DNA of 64,000 bases, taken from Amoebophrya sp. A120. Lineage: Eukaryota; Sar; Dinophyceae; Syndiniales; Amoebophryaceae. This document shows, in pieces, positions 1 through 11,320 of the stretch; position 1 is the first letter of the stretch, and each line of letters begins with the position of its first letter. Under the pieces are notes generated by a model. It did no database searches and was not told where the DNA came from. It saw only the letters and a list, made by a program, of their open reading frames with translations. The position numbers and the translations under genes were made by a program. The stretch spans positions 3,803,519 through 3,867,518 of the forward strand of contig CAJINV010000004.1 of NCBI GenBank assembly GCA_905178155.1, read 5' to 3'.

Positions 1-669
1 CACGTGCCGGGCTATCTGCAGAACAAGAGCACCAACTACTACGCTTCGAGCCTGTTCGGTGGCGGCAGTTCTTCGGCCTCCAAAACCTTCGGGAACAATG
101 TGCAGAGTGGGTACAACAATTACACGGCCTCGCGCAACAAGAAGAACGCTGCCAACGCGAACAACGTCACAGAGGGCGTGGTGCGGATGGGAGGCAGCGT
201 TTCCGGGATTTTTGAGCAGAGCAAGATGCTGTTCTGGAAGCAGGTGAACGGTATCTTCTTCACGATTTTGTGTGAACCACTGGAAAACACGCTACTCGCG
301 ACGAACTTCCTGGAACTGCTGATCACAGAATTGCACCGCCACTTCGAAATAGAGCTGAAGCTGGGCGGGAGCGGGAATTATGACAAGAAAAATAAGAATT
401 ACACCGACAGAAATAATGCCATGACTGCCGCAGGAGATCACCATCCGCTGCTGGAGGACCATCTTCATGGGGGAGGGAATGACCACGGCCGGGTGGCCAG
501 TAATGGCGGAAACAATTACGGGAGCACACTCGCGGATCGGATTCTAGACAAACCAGACGAAGTTCTGATGATTCTGCACTACATGCTCCCCGGAGGACAG
601 CTGCAATTCATAACCTACAATCTGTACGCGTTTTTAAGGACAAACATAGCGGACTCACTGAGCAACTGA
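1..669 (+). CDS. 3' end of an unidentified protein (partial)
   Basis: An open frame enters from the left edge and ends at TGA 667-669, giving about 222 residues. The first part is Ser/Asn/Gly-rich. It is followed by a compact hydrophobic-alternating segment (about residues 75-115, containing KQVNGIFFTILCEPLENTLL) and a C-terminal block (EVLMILHYMLPGGQLQFITY). A His/Asn/Gly-rich insert separates them. The two ordered blocks resemble pieces of a small alpha/beta domain, perhaps longin-like, but I do not recognise a family and this is only an impression. The start lies outside the window. No introner is present in this part. Confidence 0.55.
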   Translation, partial: HVPGYLQNKSTNYYASSLFGGGSSSASKTFGNNVQSGYNNYTASRNKKNAANANNVTEGVVRMGGSVSGIFEQSKMLFWKQVNGIFFTILCEPLENTLLATNFLELLITELHRHFEIELKLGGSGNYDKKNKNYTDRNNAMTAAGDHHPLLEDHLHGGGNDHGRVASNGGNNYGSTLADRILDKPDEVLMILHYMLPGGQLQFITYNLYAFLRTNIADSLSN

Positions 670-1488
670 GATGAAATGTATTTCTGTGATAATCGCTTTC
701 GTGATAGATTTTGCTGGTGCTCACTTGTTGTTGTTGATCAAAATTTGAAACGAAGCCACTTCTCATGATGAAGCAAACGCACGCGCGCCGAAGATCGAAA
801 TTAAGTACTGACAAAACGCATGCTGAACTGCAGCAAAGAGAAAGACTTAAGCAGCTAAATCATGATGAACACTTCAACTATCATCTTTCGGGTCTGAAAC
901 TACACCGAATGAAGATACGTTACTTTACTTTCGTTCTGCTGACGATAAAGGAATTACTTTACTTTCGTTCTGCTCGGCCAGGGCCTTCCGTTGTACCTCG
1001 ACCGCCATATTTATTTATCGCAAACGAAGCAGATGATCCGTGAAAGTGAAGTAGAAACACAAAAAAGGAAAAGGATCCTCCAGTGGTTTCGAAGATCAGG
1101 TCTTGTTCAAACAAAAGGTCATCTCCCTCCACGTGCAACATCCAAAAAGATAGAGATCATGATGAGAGGATCCACAAGCACGAGCAGAAAGTCGAGTTGA
1201 TAGAATGGTTCAACTCAAGGAATAAACGATCTTCTGGTTCGGAGTAACCTCGCGAAGCTAGCACTGTCGTGCCTATTCTTCAAACAGCGAATCCAACGGG
1301 TACAAGTAGGCTGAAGAGTAGTTCTTGTTGTTTTCCGGTACATCACTACAACATAGCGGCGCAAGTACGTTTGTAGAGGCGTTAATCTTCTTCTTCTACA
1401 GTAGAGTTTGTCGTCGTACAAATACCATATTTAAATTTTTTAGAAGCTTCTCTCAGGCCGACCTTCTTCTCGTTTCGCTTTCGAAAAA
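670..1488. other. Intergenic stretch, no gene seen
   Basis: About 820 bp of AT-leaning sequence. The only structure seen is a local duplication: the phrase TTACTTTACTTTCGTTCTGC occurs at about 920-939 and again at about 954-973. No convincing ORF; the short frames here lack protein-like composition. Confidence 0.5.
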
Positions 1489-3759
1489 ATGGTAAAAAAG
1501 AGCATGAAACGAAAGCAGGCCTCTTCTGCAGGAGACCACAGCGCGGGTGGCAACAAAAATGCGAAAGCATCATCATCCTCCGCCGCCAGCACTGCCGCGG
1601 AACCAGCACAGCAAATGGAGCATCTTTTGTCCGGTCCGGCGCTGAAACAGGCCAAGAAAATTTCCATCGCTAAAATTAACGGTCCGGACGAGGGAAAGTT
1701 GCTCCTCCCGCGAAACGCGGAGGATAAGAAGCAGGGCGAGCGGGTGGTGGTCGTGCTGGAAAAGTGTTTTTTGGAGCTAGTGCAGATCCGGAAGGGGACG
1801 TACGAATTGCTCAATTCCGACGACCACAAGACCTTACTGATGAAAAACGAAAAGCGCAGGAACGACCTGGCGGAAGCACGCCCGGACATTACGCACCAGT
1901 GTTTGATGACGCTTCTGGATTCGCCGCTGAATAAAAAAGGTAGACGTTATTTTGTCCGTGCAAGACAGATTTACGTTTGCCACCTGAGCCAGCATGTTGA
2001 CAACATACTCCATTTTTTATATTTTTTCTTGCAAAATAGAACAACTTGATGTAATGCTGCTCGCATTGGTGCGATATATAGCATTAGCATTGCACCAACC
2101 ACCATGAAAACCTTAACAGGCAAGCTGCTGATCTACCTGCACACAGCGCAGAATGTGTTGATTGAAGTGCACCCGAGCCTGCGTGTCCCCCGAACGTTCA
2201 AGCGATTTTGCGGGCTCATGGTGGAGCTGTTGCAGAAAAACAAAATCAGAGCCGCGCAAACAAACGAGATCCTGATGAAGGTGCGATGAGTCCTTATTTT
2301 TTTTTTCGCAACTTCCTGATGGATCGTCCTGTTTGAAGATGCAGACGAAAGATTTGTTGATAGGGCATACACTAGTTTCTGATTGTGTTTTGCATTATTG
2401 TTGGCAATGGGAGACTTCGACAGCCATATAGATTCGGAATAGATTCCAAATAGATTTGAGATAGATGGTTTCTGTTTTCCGAAAAAGCGTCTGCAGTTCT
2501 GCAGCACGCGATCGAATGGAGAATAAAAACAGTCACCGAAGTCGCGAGCTGGGCGAAAAATGAGAACAATTCTGACCAAAATTTCCCGGGCCGATGAGAA
2601 GTGGCCACAAGGTGCCTGCCCTAGCCCGAGAAAGTGGCCAGGTGAAGGGGGTAATCTTGCAGCGCAAGCGCCGCGCTATGCTTTTAGTTGGGCCTAGACT
2701 CTCGGACCAAGTAAGAGCATACCCTGGCGCCTGGGAAAAAGATTGCTCTGGCCCGCAAAAGTTGGCACAGGCGCCACGGCATTCTTTTGCCGGGGCTGCC
2801 AGGTTTTAAGGCCAGGCACTGTCACAGAGGTGCGCATGTGATGCGAAATTCTCCTGGCCCGAGAAAGTGGCCAGATCGATGATGGAGGAGCGTGGTGTTT
2901 CTGATGCGAAAATGTTCTGGCCCGAGAAAGTGGCCAGATAAGGGGGGGGTGATCTTGAAGTACAAGCAGCACGCTGTGCTCTTACCTGGGCCTCTCGACT
3001 TTGAGGCCAGGTAAGAGCATAGCATGGCGCTTGGAAGGAAAAAAGGCCCCGTCGGCCCAAACAAAGTTGGCCCAAACACCACGGCACTCTGTTCCCTGGC
3101 CTTCCAAGTTTTGGGGCCTTCCAAGTTTTGGGGCCTATGCAGACGAAAGATTTGTTGATAGGGCATACACTATTTATTGTGTTTTGCATATTGCATTGTT
3201 GTGGTCAACTCGTTTATTATTTCCAAAAACCCCATCACAGGTTATCTCCAACCCGATTGACAAGTACCTTCCACCGGGCGGGCGCAAAGTCGGTCTTTCT
3301 GTGACGGGCAAGTCCGTGAACGTTCGCGACTACTGTAAAATGCTGGTGGACGAGCAGAGACCAAATAAACCACTAGGAGGAGCTTCTGATGCAGGAGCAC
3401 GAGAAGCTGCAGCAGGAAGTAGTGCTAAAGGCTCATCACCGTCCACCTCTAGCAGCAGTTCAACAGCGCCATATGCAGGTGCGCAACAGGTAGTTGCAGC
3501 TACGACAGCACATCAGCAGCAACCAGGTCATCTACCTTGTGCTGAGGAAGAGGAGCAGCCAACCCTGGATGTGAAACAAACCGCGTTTCTGCCGATCACG
3601 TTCGTGATTGGGGCGGTGGCCCACTGTGACCCGGCGAGCGAAAGCAATTTCGGCCTGGATTACACGACGGAAAAGATAAGTATTTCCCCGTTTGGGCTCA
3701 GTGCGAGTTGTGTATGCAGCAAGCTTTGCCACGAGTTTGAACACTTGTGGAATGTTTGA
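1489..3759 (+). CDS. EMG1: EMG1/NEP1 18S rRNA pseudouridine N1-methyltransferase
   Basis: SPOUT-class methyltransferase of small-subunit ribosome biogenesis, which N1-methylates the hypermodified pseudouridine of 18S rRNA in the nucleolus. Exons 1489-1939, 2120-2280 and 3241-3759 join in frame to 376 aa; both introns are GT-AG (1940-2119, 2281-3240). Family hallmarks are plain: [17 protein letters not shown], the signature [19 protein letters not shown], then [20 protein letters not shown] and the C-terminal [10 protein letters not shown]...[10 protein letters not shown]...EHLWNV. The ATG at 1489 opens a Lys/Ser/Ala-rich N-terminal extension of about 60 aa. A low-complexity insert of about 75 aa (Ser/Ala/Gln-rich, genomic about 3360-3585) interrupts the domain before the last block; family members elsewhere are about 240-250 aa. 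No introner is present, unlike most neighbours. Confidence 0.95.
2341..3173. repeat. 34-bp direct repeats bracketing about 765 bp inside EMG1 intron 2
   Basis: The phrase beginning GCAGACGAAAGATTTGTTGA and ending GGGCATACACTA is identical at 2341-2374 and 3140-3173; the following 25 bp are also similar. The intervening DNA is GC-richer and hairpin-rich. It looks like a segmental insertion or duplication within the intron. Confidence 0.8.
2590..3135. repeat. Dispersed hairpin repeats CTGGCC-n9-GGCCAG in EMG1 intron 2
   Basis: The hairpin-forming word CTGGCCCGAGAAAGTGGCC recurs at 2854-2874 and 2917-2936, with a shorter copy at 2624-2641 and a diverged one near 2588. Related arms (GGGCCT...AGGCCAG and TTCCAAGTTTTGGGGCC twice in tandem near 3101-3135) fill the rest. 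No ORF of interest. It is likely a structured non-coding insert. Confidence 0.7.
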
Positions 3760-4391
3760 TAGTACAGATGAGCCTCGATGGCGGATACGAGTTGTAGTAA
3801 ACGACAATGCTTATGATTGCAGTGCGGTATGTGCCTTGGTACAATTACAATGACCGAGGATGGAAGAATAAAAATCTATCGAGGTGAAAATTCTTATTCT
3901 GATGCAGTAATGCTGGGAGCCGCTGCTGCATTTGTTTTTGCGTTCCTTCACAGGCGTCTCCTGCAAGTCTGCAGCTTCCGTTCCTGGATGAATTTTCGTG
4001 CGGCGTGGTTGGGTCTTTTCGAAGATGAGAGCTGCAAAAATATTGTTGATTTGCTTCTGAGAGACAGATGACATCAAAACCATGCAAAAACCGTCTTGCA
4101 AAAAAGAACAATTTTCCCGACATAGATTTAGATAGACGAAAGAATTGATAAGTACAACTTCGACCAGCGTAGACAAGGTCAGCGAGTCTAGCTTGATGTG
4201 TCCTAGTACAAGCGTCGTGACAAAGTAAGCGATCATAGTACAATCATAATCAAGTCGTTTTAAGTGTACCAAGTGAGATACAAGAAAGGAATTTTTTTGT
4301 GCACGACCTCCTTCCTTTATCAACATTCCTCAAATCTAAAGAGTCAAGAGCCAAAGTTTCAGGTTTATAAGATTAAGCGTATCAAAATCAA
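3760..4391. other. Intergenic stretch, no gene seen
   Basis: About 630 bp between EMG1 and the next ATG. No protein-like ORF, no introner and no repeat that I can support. Confidence 0.5.
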
Positions 4392-7300
4392 ATGCCCTCG
4401 ACGCCAACGGACAGTTCATTCTTGCGACAGCAAGTCGTGCAAGACACACCGACTTTTGGGGTGCCAGGTCGTGGTGGCGATACAGGAAGGAAGGGCAGTA
4501 CGAGTAGCGCCACTGGTTTTCATCCAAAGAGTGGCACATCTTCTACCGCTGCGTCATTTGTCAAAACAGCAGCATCTTCGGCAAGCGACGCGGCTACAAC
4601 AGGAACTACACCCGGAACAAGAAGTGCTGTCCCCTTCGCGGCCCCCGCACTTGTTCCTGCGGCCGAGACTTTTTCAAAAATGTCTGTGTCAGCCTCGTCG
4701 GCTACGGCTTCATCAGCTGCGGAAAGCAGAAGTACCATGATGAACATAGCGGCCAAAGAACCGCCCGTAGTTGCGGCCGAACCCGCGTTCGAGCGGGACA
4801 CGGATGAAACAGAAGAGATGACGGCGGACGAGGTGTGGCGAAAAGTCCTGATGCCCAACGCGGCGTCGGCACCACTAGCGTTTGCTGCGGGCTACGACCA
4901 ACGTAGAAATAATGATAGACGGTTCCTTGTTCAAATGTTTGAATTTCGCATCTATTTCTATACAGAAGCACCAAGATTTTGATGTTCCAGAAAAAGATGC
5001 TCGCATTCATTTTCGCTGTGTTTTTGTGTTGACGGTTCTTGGCCTGATAAATTTTTCCAAGAAATTGATTCCTATACAGGTCTGTTCGACGGCTGGGTCA
5101 AGCAGCCCTCGCCGTGCTGCGGTGCCGCGTCCGTTGCGGGCGCCTGGAATGCGCTGCGGAACGTGCACCGTTCGGGGGACAACTATCAAAAGGAAAAATC
5201 CCCCCACCCCATACTCAAACTAGAAATTTGTGATGCAGATTTGTGGTCACAAATCAGCTTTGTCATGCTAGAAGGGAAAAGATGCGGACTGTAGTGCTGG
5301 TTGGCGTGGGAAAGCCTTGCACCTTCAGCATGACAGGGGGCAGCTGGAAGTGGGAAACAGCATGACAAATTGCCAGCAAACGAGGCCAGAGCTGCGTCTC
5401 TTGGCCTTCTAGCATTACAAGTCGATTTGTGTACTCAAATACTCGACCCGGCTTTCACTAGGGGGAGCATTCGTACACTTTGTGCCCTCCGGGACTATGC
5501 CTCTGCTTCCGTCTAAACTGAGGGGTCCACTTATCCCTCTCGGTATTCGGTCGCAGGGAAGGGTTGCCGGGGTCTCCCTCGCATCGGTTCTCGATGTCGG
5601 GTGTGAGTTTGTGACTGCGGGGGCAGTGGTTGGCTTAGGTGTGTGGAGTACATCTGAAAAGAGGCTCCCATTCCTTCTTCCAGGTAGCGATCCTAGATCG
5701 CTGCCATGCGGAGCCACCCCCGTATTTCACCCCCAGGGGGTTGTGGACCTGGCAAAACCGATGAGTTCGGGCTGCTGACTGTTCCACCTCTTCCGAGAGC
5801 GATCATGTTACGCCTCACGCCTCAAATACAGCATCACAAGTTTCGTTTTCGATGTGGGGAGGGGGGATTTTTCGTTTTGATAACAACGCGAAGGACTTCC
5901 GCAAGCTCTCCGATGTGCTGGCGAAGTACTGCGACGCGTTGGCGAGAGGGAGACGGAAGCGGTTGGATCGCATTCTCGACGGGTATTTGCGGTGTGTCCT
6001 GCCCTCCGGGGAGGAGATTGCGAAGATGGGGGACTACTTCTTGGCGAAAATTCAGCAGCACAACTTTCTCGGCGAGGAGTACGAGCAGCAAGAGTGGCAG
6101 CGGAGAAACATCTCGCATCTGGAGCTGCATGCGGGCGGTGGTGGGGACAACATCGCGACTTGTGCGACTGAAAAGAACTTGTCCAGTACCGCTCTCTTAG
6201 CTGCAGCGAACATCGAGTCTTCAATGGATATTGCGGTCGAGAAGATGGAGAAGTGTAGTAATAATTTTTCGGGGGCACCAACATCTAGAACCACTTCGGC
6301 ACTAGCAGTTCCAAAGATTGTGCAGAAGAACAATCCACCTGCTCTCCCGGTGGGCAAGGACATGACGGACGCCGAAAAGAAGGAGCTGCCGGTCTCGAAA
6401 TATTTCAAGACGGAGGAGAAGTTATGAACTGCAAAAACATCGTACTAGTATAAATTGCAATACAAATTAGCTCAGCATTACAAACTTTGTAATGCGGATT
6501 TTCTTTAACAAAAAGATTTGTATTATGCATAAACGCAATTAGTACGAGTACGATACTTTTGCACAGGATAGAAGTTTCCGATGTTACTGTACCTAGAGAA
6601 ATTCATCGAGGACTACCTGTTTCAAGTTGAGCAACGCACCTGGATCGGGACCAAGAAGAGTATTTATTGCGTATGTTGTTGTTTGTCATGCAAGACACAA
6701 CACGTGATGAGGTATATTTCTCATGCAGGACGCACAGAACAAATACGACATTTTATCAAAAAACAGAAAACAAGCCCGTCGACCCTGAGAAAACCCCTGT
6801 CGAGGGTGTTACCAAAACCGCCGCGAAAGACGCGTTGAAAGCGGTGTGTGAAGCACAAGTTGCGCTCCGCTGCACAGTGGCGACAGACGAAAAAAATTCT
6901 AGTCCAACTGCCGGGGAGAACAACATTTCGTCGTCCGAGGAAACCACTGCAGTGACGGCGTCGAGCGGCTCGAGTTCGCGCACCTCCAGTAAGGAGTCAA
7001 CCACAAATGCAGTTCCGACGCCATATTTCACGCCCTACTCGGACTTGAGTTCGGCCAGTTCGTCCGGCGAGGAGGGGGGCTTGGACCTGGGCGCCGTGCG
7101 GGTGGACCTGCTCACCGGGCATCCAGCGCTGCTGCCGAGCGGGCGGGGTTTGAATGTGGAAACGACCGCCGTGCAAAAGGACTATAACGAGATGAAGATG
7201 AGCTACCCTAGTGGTGGTGATACAACATCGCTGGCGACCACTTTTCAGAACGGGTTGGGAAATCGAACCATTTCCGCGGCGCTGGCAACCGCGAGTGCGT

Positions 7301-10300
7301 CTCTGCGCGGTGGACAGAGTGGCAAACCGGCGAGCGGAGTTGTACAACTTCTTGATGCACCCACCCCAGCGCACTCTCCCGCGGATGAAGAGGTATCAGA
7401 TAAAACTACTAGCGCGCCGGCGGCGGTGGACGAACAGAAGCAAGCGGGCCAAGCTGGTACCGAATCCGAAAGGAAGCAGGAGACAATCACACCACCAGGA
7501 ACAACTGCCGCTGCTGCAGACAACACTTCATCTACAACTCTGCAGCCCAACACTATCAACCCTTCCCAATACGAGGGGATTCTGTGGTCGGCGTTTCTGG
7601 AGCTCTCCCAGGAGGAGCGATTCGCCACCGAGCTGGGTGAACTGTACACGAAAAAGCGGGCGGTCGCGCGCCTCACGCAGTACTTACCCGGCACCGCGGA
7701 AATCGGCAACTGGGGCATTCTCAAGGCGTGCAAAAGAACGGGGCTGGATTATCAAAGTGAAAAAAACTGCTTCCTCCCATTAACATTATTGAAACGGAAA
7801 TTTCTGTTGCTGGATTTGTGTACACAAATCAGAGCTGTATAATTGCAGCATGTGCTTGTAGGCATTTTCTAAACCTGATTAGGTATGCAAAAGGCTAGCA
7901 CTCAGGAATGACAGACAGCTTTGCAGTAGCCAAAAAAGCATGACCGCTTGGCTGGGGAATGCGCCGCACGGCGTCCATTTGCCTCATATGAAGGACAAAG
8001 CTGATGCTGATTTGTGGTCACAATCACAAATCAGCGTCAAACTCGATATGGGAAGGGGGGATTTTTTTATCACAATATAGTTGCGAAAGTAATCGCGAAC
8101 CGGCGGTCGATTCTGGGTGGGAAAGCAGTTTTATGGAAGTGCACAGCCTCCCCTGTATTTGTCATCCAAAATCCCAAATCCAGGCTGTGCCTCTTGGCAC
8201 TGTTTGCATGACAAATTCTGGTGTGCTGCACTTCTGTTTAGCATGACAAGTTCTGGTAGTTCAAATAGCACCAATACACTCCCGCGCAAATTTGTCATGC
8301 GAAACCGGCATTCTTGCTGATGCTTGTAATGCCACTCATGCTACACAAATGAGGAGGAGGGGCGGTTGTGTACTCTCATAACAATCCGCGCCCGGCGAGG
8401 AGAAGCGAAAGGAGGATTTGTGGAACCTGCTGAAATATCCTGTGCAAAAGTATCGTACTCGTATTGCAGTCATGCATTACAAATTTGCCTTCAAACGTAA
8501 ATCCGCATTACAAATTCTATTTCTCATGCAGTAATCCGCCGAACAGTCCCAGTACCCCCCGAGTAGCCCCCCCAACTACTCACCCGAGCCCATGATCCCA
8601 CCTGTGCTTCGCACCAACTTTGGATCGGCTCAACATTCGCTTCCGGGGGGTGCAATTTGGTATCTAACCGACATTGTGCCAAGAGGAGGGCCTCCTCGGA
8701 ACCGCCTGGCGAAAGCCTGCCATGGGTTTCACTATCCACGGGTGGTGTTGCGGGTATTCCTGGCGAAAGCCAAAAACCGGCAGAAAACGGGCCACGGCAG
8801 TGCTCTCGCTGGACATTACCAACATTTGTCCGGGCAGGGCCGTCCTCTTGCCGGACACAACCAACATCTGTCCGAAACAGCCTAGGGCCAAGACGACACC
8901 GTGAGGACGACCACAGGGGGTTCGTCTCAATGATGATGATGATGCTGAGGAAATTTGTAATGCATTTATACTTACGAGTACGATACTTTTGCAGTCCATA
9001 TGAAAGCGAACATCGGGCAACCGCAGACGGTTCTGCTGTTTCACCTCACCAACCATTACGCGTTGCTTTACTGTTGGCGCGAGTACTTCTGCCTGAAACC
9101 GCCGGGGGAAGAGAAGAATAAAGCAGCGCTCGTAGTAGGCGGAGAACAAGAAGAAGAGAAACTAAGTACAACTACACCAACAACGGGAGACGTCGTTTCT
9201 GTTGCTCCGGAAGGACGAGGAAACTATACAGGAGCAGTAGACCTACGACCTGCAACCACCACCACACGTCCTGCGGAAGAAGATGTCGAAAGTAGTAAAG
9301 GACTCGAAACCGCTAGCAGTGCTTCTGCTTCTTCCTCCGCATCGAAAAACGTTGGGACGGGTGATGTTCCTGTCAGCAGTTCTTCATCAAAACAGGACCC
9401 AGCCGTCGTGGTGGTAGTGCCCAAAACTTCTTCCACCTCTGCCAATTGTTCTACTTCCGCCGCCGCGCCGAAGCGTTCCGCCACGCCACCGCCGAAGGTG
9501 ACACCGAGGGGGAGTGTGAAAAAGAAGAAGACGACAGGCGCGGCCTCTCGTGCAGGTGGAATCACTTCTGGTGCCAAGCAGAACACGACATCGACGACCT
9601 CTTCTACTTCGCCAAACAATCAATCGGGTGCTGCAGCTGCGGAGATGAGCGAGGGGAAAAAAACTTCATCAGCGACCAAACCATCTTCCTCTGCGAACAA
9701 TACTAAAGCCGGTGCATCAACATCTTCTGTCCCACCGCCGGTCCCGTCGAATTACCAACACGTGCGGGAGATCTACACCGCCCGGAAGGGGCAGCGCCCC
9801 ACCGCGTGGCTGTCGTTGGATGAGGTGTACTATGAACTGCAAAAGTATCGTACTCGTATAAATGCATTACAAATTTCCTCAGCGTGAGAAATAAAATTTG
9901 TAATGCTGATGTACCTTAAGAAAAAGATTTGCAATGCATTACTGCAATGCGAGTCGTGCGATACTTTTGCACAGGATATGTACAAAATTCTGGTTGGGTG
10001 GTCCGGGTACGCCATCATGAAGGTCACGCTGAAGCCTACGAATTGCAAAAATGTCTGGGTCTGGAAGATTGCAACTTGTCATGCTGTTTTTGGATTCTAA
10101 AAAAATTTGTATTGCATGACCAGCAAGAGGGGTGCAATTTGTACTACACGGACAGGGCATTTCTCATGCGAAAGGTGCATCAGGTTCAGGAAGCCTTCTA
10201 AAAGTCTGCGATGCTAGGTCATGCATTACAGGCATCATGGGTCACGGGAAATATGCATGGCAAATCTTGCATTCTTCCAGAGCCAGACCCAGACATATTT

Positions 10301-10382
10301 GCACTTGATAAAGCCGGAAAACGACCCGTTCGCCTCCGAACAAAGCAACGACGAAGAGGATGAAGCGGACGTGTGTCAATGA
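4392..10382 (+). CDS. Papain-fold (BIVM-like) protein, split by seven introners
   Basis: Exons used: 4392-4902, 5080-5183, 5888-6422, 6576-6670, about 6730-7749, 8083-8131, 8386-8435, 9006-9830, 9984-10036, 10316-10382. Intron 4903-5079 is GT-AG; the others are introners except 6671-about 6729, where my frames disagree by one base. Conserved-looking islands sit in low-complexity Ser/Thr/Ala sequence: LFDGWVKQPSPCCGAASVAG (candidate catalytic Cys, codons near 5115), YLEKFIEDYLFQVEQRTWIG, TVLLFHLTNHYALLYCWREY (candidate catalytic His) and REIYTARKGQRPTAWLSLDE, then YKILVGWSGYAIMKV near the end. The Cys-then-Asn-His order fits a papain-like/C39-like fold. The last blocks remind me of the basic immunoglobulin-like variable motif (BIVM) family, but I cannot confirm that. 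Product and substrate are unknown. Confidence 0.65.
5184..5882. mobile_element. Introner, family C (with nested insertion)
   Basis: TSD ACAAC at 5179-5183 and 5883-5887. The ends carry AAAAATCCCCCC and its complement GGGGGGATTTTT. Removal of the element plus one TSD joins GDN to AKDFRKL in frame. At 699 bp it is about twice the usual family C length because a 387-bp segment with its own 9-bp duplication sits at 5434-5829. Confidence 0.93.
5443..5829. mobile_element. Segment nested inside a family C introner
   Basis: Flanked by an exact 9-bp duplication CTCAAATAC (5434-5442 and 5821-5829). The interior is GC-rich and strongly self-complementary: AGCGATC-CTA-GATCGCT and CCACCCCC...GGGGGTTGTGG lie inside an outer CCAGGT...ACCTGG stem (about 5681-5754). 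The 98-codon ORF in it has no protein-like features. Likely a structured non-coding mobile segment. Confidence 0.75.
6423..6570. mobile_element. Introner, family B
   Basis: TSD GAAGT (6418-6422 / 6571-6575). The 3' TIR reads TACGAGTACGATACTTTTGC; the 5' TIR is slightly diverged (CATCGTACTAG). Excision joins TEEK to FPMLLYLEKF in frame. Confidence 0.93.
7750..8077. mobile_element. Introner, family C (degenerate TSD)
   Basis: The 5' end AAAAAACTGCTTCCTCCC is diverged; the 3' end GGAAGGGGGGATTTTTTT is typical. Candidate TSDs TGGAT/TAGTT match at only 3 of 5 bases, so it is probably an old copy. Excision still leaves the frame open (RTGLD to AKVIANRRS). Confidence 0.8.
8132..8380. mobile_element. 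Introner, family D (degenerate TSD)
   Basis: Starts TATGGAAGTGCACAGCC and ends GTTGTGTACTCTCATA. The TSD is not recognisable (AGTTT/ACAAT). Excision joins GGKAV to SAPGEEKRKE in frame, which supports the limits. Confidence 0.78.
8436..9000. mobile_element. Introner, family B (with nested insertion)
   Basis: TSD TGAAA (8431-8435 / 9001-9005). Excision joins DLWNLLK to ANIGQPQTVLLFHLT in frame. The body is split by about 415 bp of unrelated DNA at about 8529-8943. Confidence 0.92.
8529..8943. mobile_element. Segment nested inside a family B introner, ending in a GAT microsatellite
   Basis: Other family B copies read TCTCATGCTGAGGAAATTTG without a break; here about 415 bp lie between TCTCATG and ATGCTGAGG. 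The insert carries the repeat CTGGCGAAAGCC twice, a stem GTCCGGGCA...TGCCGGAC, and ends in (GAT)n, like the tail of a retroposed element. Confidence 0.7.
9831..9978. mobile_element. Introner, family B
   Basis: TSD TGTAC (9826-9830 / 9979-9983). Perfect TIR words AAAAGTATCGTACTCGTA and complement. Excision joins LDEVY to KILVGWSGY in frame. Confidence 0.95.
10037..10310. mobile_element. Introner, family A
   Basis: TSD AAGCC (10032-10036 / 10311-10315). TIR TGTCTGGGTCTGGAAG with the 3' arm slightly diverged. Excision joins VTLKP to ENDPFAS in frame; the stop follows at 10380-10382. Confidence 0.93.
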
Positions 10383-11320
10383 GTCGATGTGGTGGTACAA
10401 CTCCTCTTTGTATTTGGTCGTCGTGGTGTCCTCCTCCTCCGCAATCAAACTCGGGGAGCACTTTTTACAAAATTTAAATCGTTTTTCTATGTTTGTTGTA
10501 GCTCGTTGTGTAGATGAAGATGATGGAAACGAAGAAAGGCGTCCTCCTCTTCGAGATGCTATGTATAAACTTGTGCCATCCGACAATAGGATAGCCAATT
10601 TCATCATCCACGTTAGATTTGTTGCAGTTTTGGTGCTGTCGAGCGTCCGACCACTTTTTTGAACAATTTGAGTATTGATTTTTTTTTTTGACCATCGTTC
10701 CATTTTACTTACTTTGTTTTTTGCGCTTTTCAACAAATCATGTTGAGATTTTCTACTCTCTGATTTCGGCCGTGTCCACTCTTTTGGCAAAAATAAAACG
10801 ACTTAACCGCGACAAAGTCGACATCACGTTGCTGCTGTTTCAGAACATTTTTCGAACTGACGACTTTTTTCGAAATTTTTTGTTTCCAAACAACTAAAAA
10901 CAAGCACTGCAGCCACTGCTGGCTCGATTGCACCATCACCCGGAGACCATACCGGTGCCTGCTTCGCTGCGTGTGGGCCCAGCGCTGGATGGTTTTGCTG
11001 CTTTGACCGACGTCTGTTCCATCTGTTTGTAGCAGTCTGGGACCAACTTGGCAGGACGATGTCATTTTCTCATGGGGATCCACTTTCGCAGTGGCATCGG
11101 ACTTCTTTGCGCAAGACAGGCATCGATCGCACCATCTTCGTAAGTAGCCGCCTCGCAACCACTAGGAGTCTCTCTGTTGTTCGCAAAGTGTAGTAGGATC
11201 TGCTGCTCGGGTGCACTATCAAGGTTGACACACGCGGCGGCGGTGTTGCAATTATTGGCTGATTTTCTGCAAGGAAAGAATAAAGATCTACCGTGTTTGT
11301 AGTAGTTCTCAATCTGCGCC
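10383..11320. other. Intergenic stretch, no gene seen
   Basis: About 940 bp, T-rich in the middle (10660-10900). Open frames on both strands are short and low in protein character. No introner or repeat seen. Confidence 0.5.

Noticed and set aside
5482-5778. 98-codon open frame inside the nested segment
   Set aside because: It lies in a hairpin-rich insert within an introner; both strands are open and the composition follows the stems rather than a protein.
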